The notes under the pieces are model-generated. The model was not told the origin of the DNA and made no database searches. It saw only the letters and a list, made by a program, of their open reading frames with translations. Below, in pieces: positions 63,811 to 64,000 of a DNA stretch of 64,000 bases (positions are counted from its first letter, which is position 1; each line of letters begins with the position of its first letter). The stretch comes from Nitrospira defluvii (GTDB taxonomy: Bacteria; Nitrospirota; Nitrospiria; Nitrospirales; Nitrospiraceae): NCBI RefSeq assembly GCF_905220995.1, contig NZ_CAJNBJ010000022.1:1-64000 (forward strand), in the 5' to 3' direction. The translations under genes and the position numbers were made by a program.

Positions 63811-64000
63811 GTGCGACTCAGCTCGGTCCCCTTACAGCGCAAGCGCTTTTCGAGCAGTTGTGGAGTTGGTGTAGGCCTCACTCTCGCCAGAATGACGTAC
63901 ACATGCCCGCCGTTAATGGTGCCGAGTGACAGAATTGAACTGTCGGTACCAGCCGCTTCAGGATATGGCATTGCAGTCTAGCGAGCCAAATCTGTTTGTG

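Noticed and set aside
63762-63971. 69-codon minus-strand frame at the window end
   Set aside because: It overlaps the glycoside hydrolase 3' end, has an in-frame stop just upstream and no recognised family.
1-64000. tRNA, rRNA, CRISPR arrays, insertion sequences
   Set aside because: No tRNA T-loop-like segments in a cloverleaf context, no ribosomal RNA sequence, no regularly spaced repeats and no transposase-like proteins were recognised by eye.

Overview
The window looks like a chromosomal segment of a Gram-negative bacterium, most likely a member of the Nitrospirota (Nitrospira-like). The grounds are a lipoprotein secretin fused to a cohesin-type domain, proA embedded beside type II secretion genes, and a very large surface-polysaccharide locus. 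The assignment rests on remembered gene architectures and could not be checked by a search. Almost every gene is on the + strand.

Region 1 (1-43.1 kb) is a surface-polysaccharide locus. It opens with the 3' part of a Wzt-type ABC exporter ATPase. A nucleotide-sugar block follows: glucose-1-phosphate cytidylyltransferase, a UXS-like SDR, UDP-glucose dehydrogenase, a sugar C-methyltransferase, a DUF4910 protein, a 2OG-dioxygenase-like protein and another SDR. From 9 to 18.8 kb there are glycosyltransferases mixed with a beta-propeller protein, a membrane SGNH protein, a DUF5672 protein and a CDP-tyvelose-epimerase-like SDR. From 18.9 to 32.5 kb comes a decoration block: carbamoyltransferase, UDP-glucuronate decarboxylase, AsnB-type amidotransferase, GT4, FemAB-like and DegT-like proteins, a membrane GT2, SxtJ and a 50-residue DUF5989 protein, polysaccharide deacetylase, ATP-grasp and a Wzb-like phosphatase. 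From 32.5 to 43.1 kb are two methyltransferases, an O-antigen ligase/polymerase, three GT4 enzymes and an O-acetylation set (Acyltransferase_3, MBOAT, SGNH). Together these suggest a polymer carrying uronic acids, pentose and CDP-linked deoxy or branched sugars, modified by methyl, carbamoyl, amide, acyl and possibly aminoacyl groups. No initiating sugar-phosphate transferase, flippase, Wzc kinase or exosortase lies in the window.

Region 2 (43.1-46.4 kb) is a boundary. It holds a nested inverted repeat, the only minus-strand gene (a secreted concanavalin-like protein), a 595-base stretch with no gene, and a WbpO/TviB-type nucleotide-sugar dehydrogenase followed by a rho-independent terminator.

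Region 3 (46.4-57.2 kb and 60.5-61.1 kb), visibly richer in G+C, encodes a type II secretion/MSHA-like machine: secretin-cohesin lipoprotein, two pseudopilins, LysM lipoprotein, GspF, GspE, PilM-, PilN-, PilO- and PilP/GspC-like proteins, a pseudopilin without Glu5 and, after an interruption by proA and an unrecognised 593-residue protein, GspG. The window closes with a response regulator-HDOD protein and a secreted clan GH-A-like glycoside hydrolase.

No tRNA, rRNA, CRISPR array, insertion sequence or replication origin was seen.
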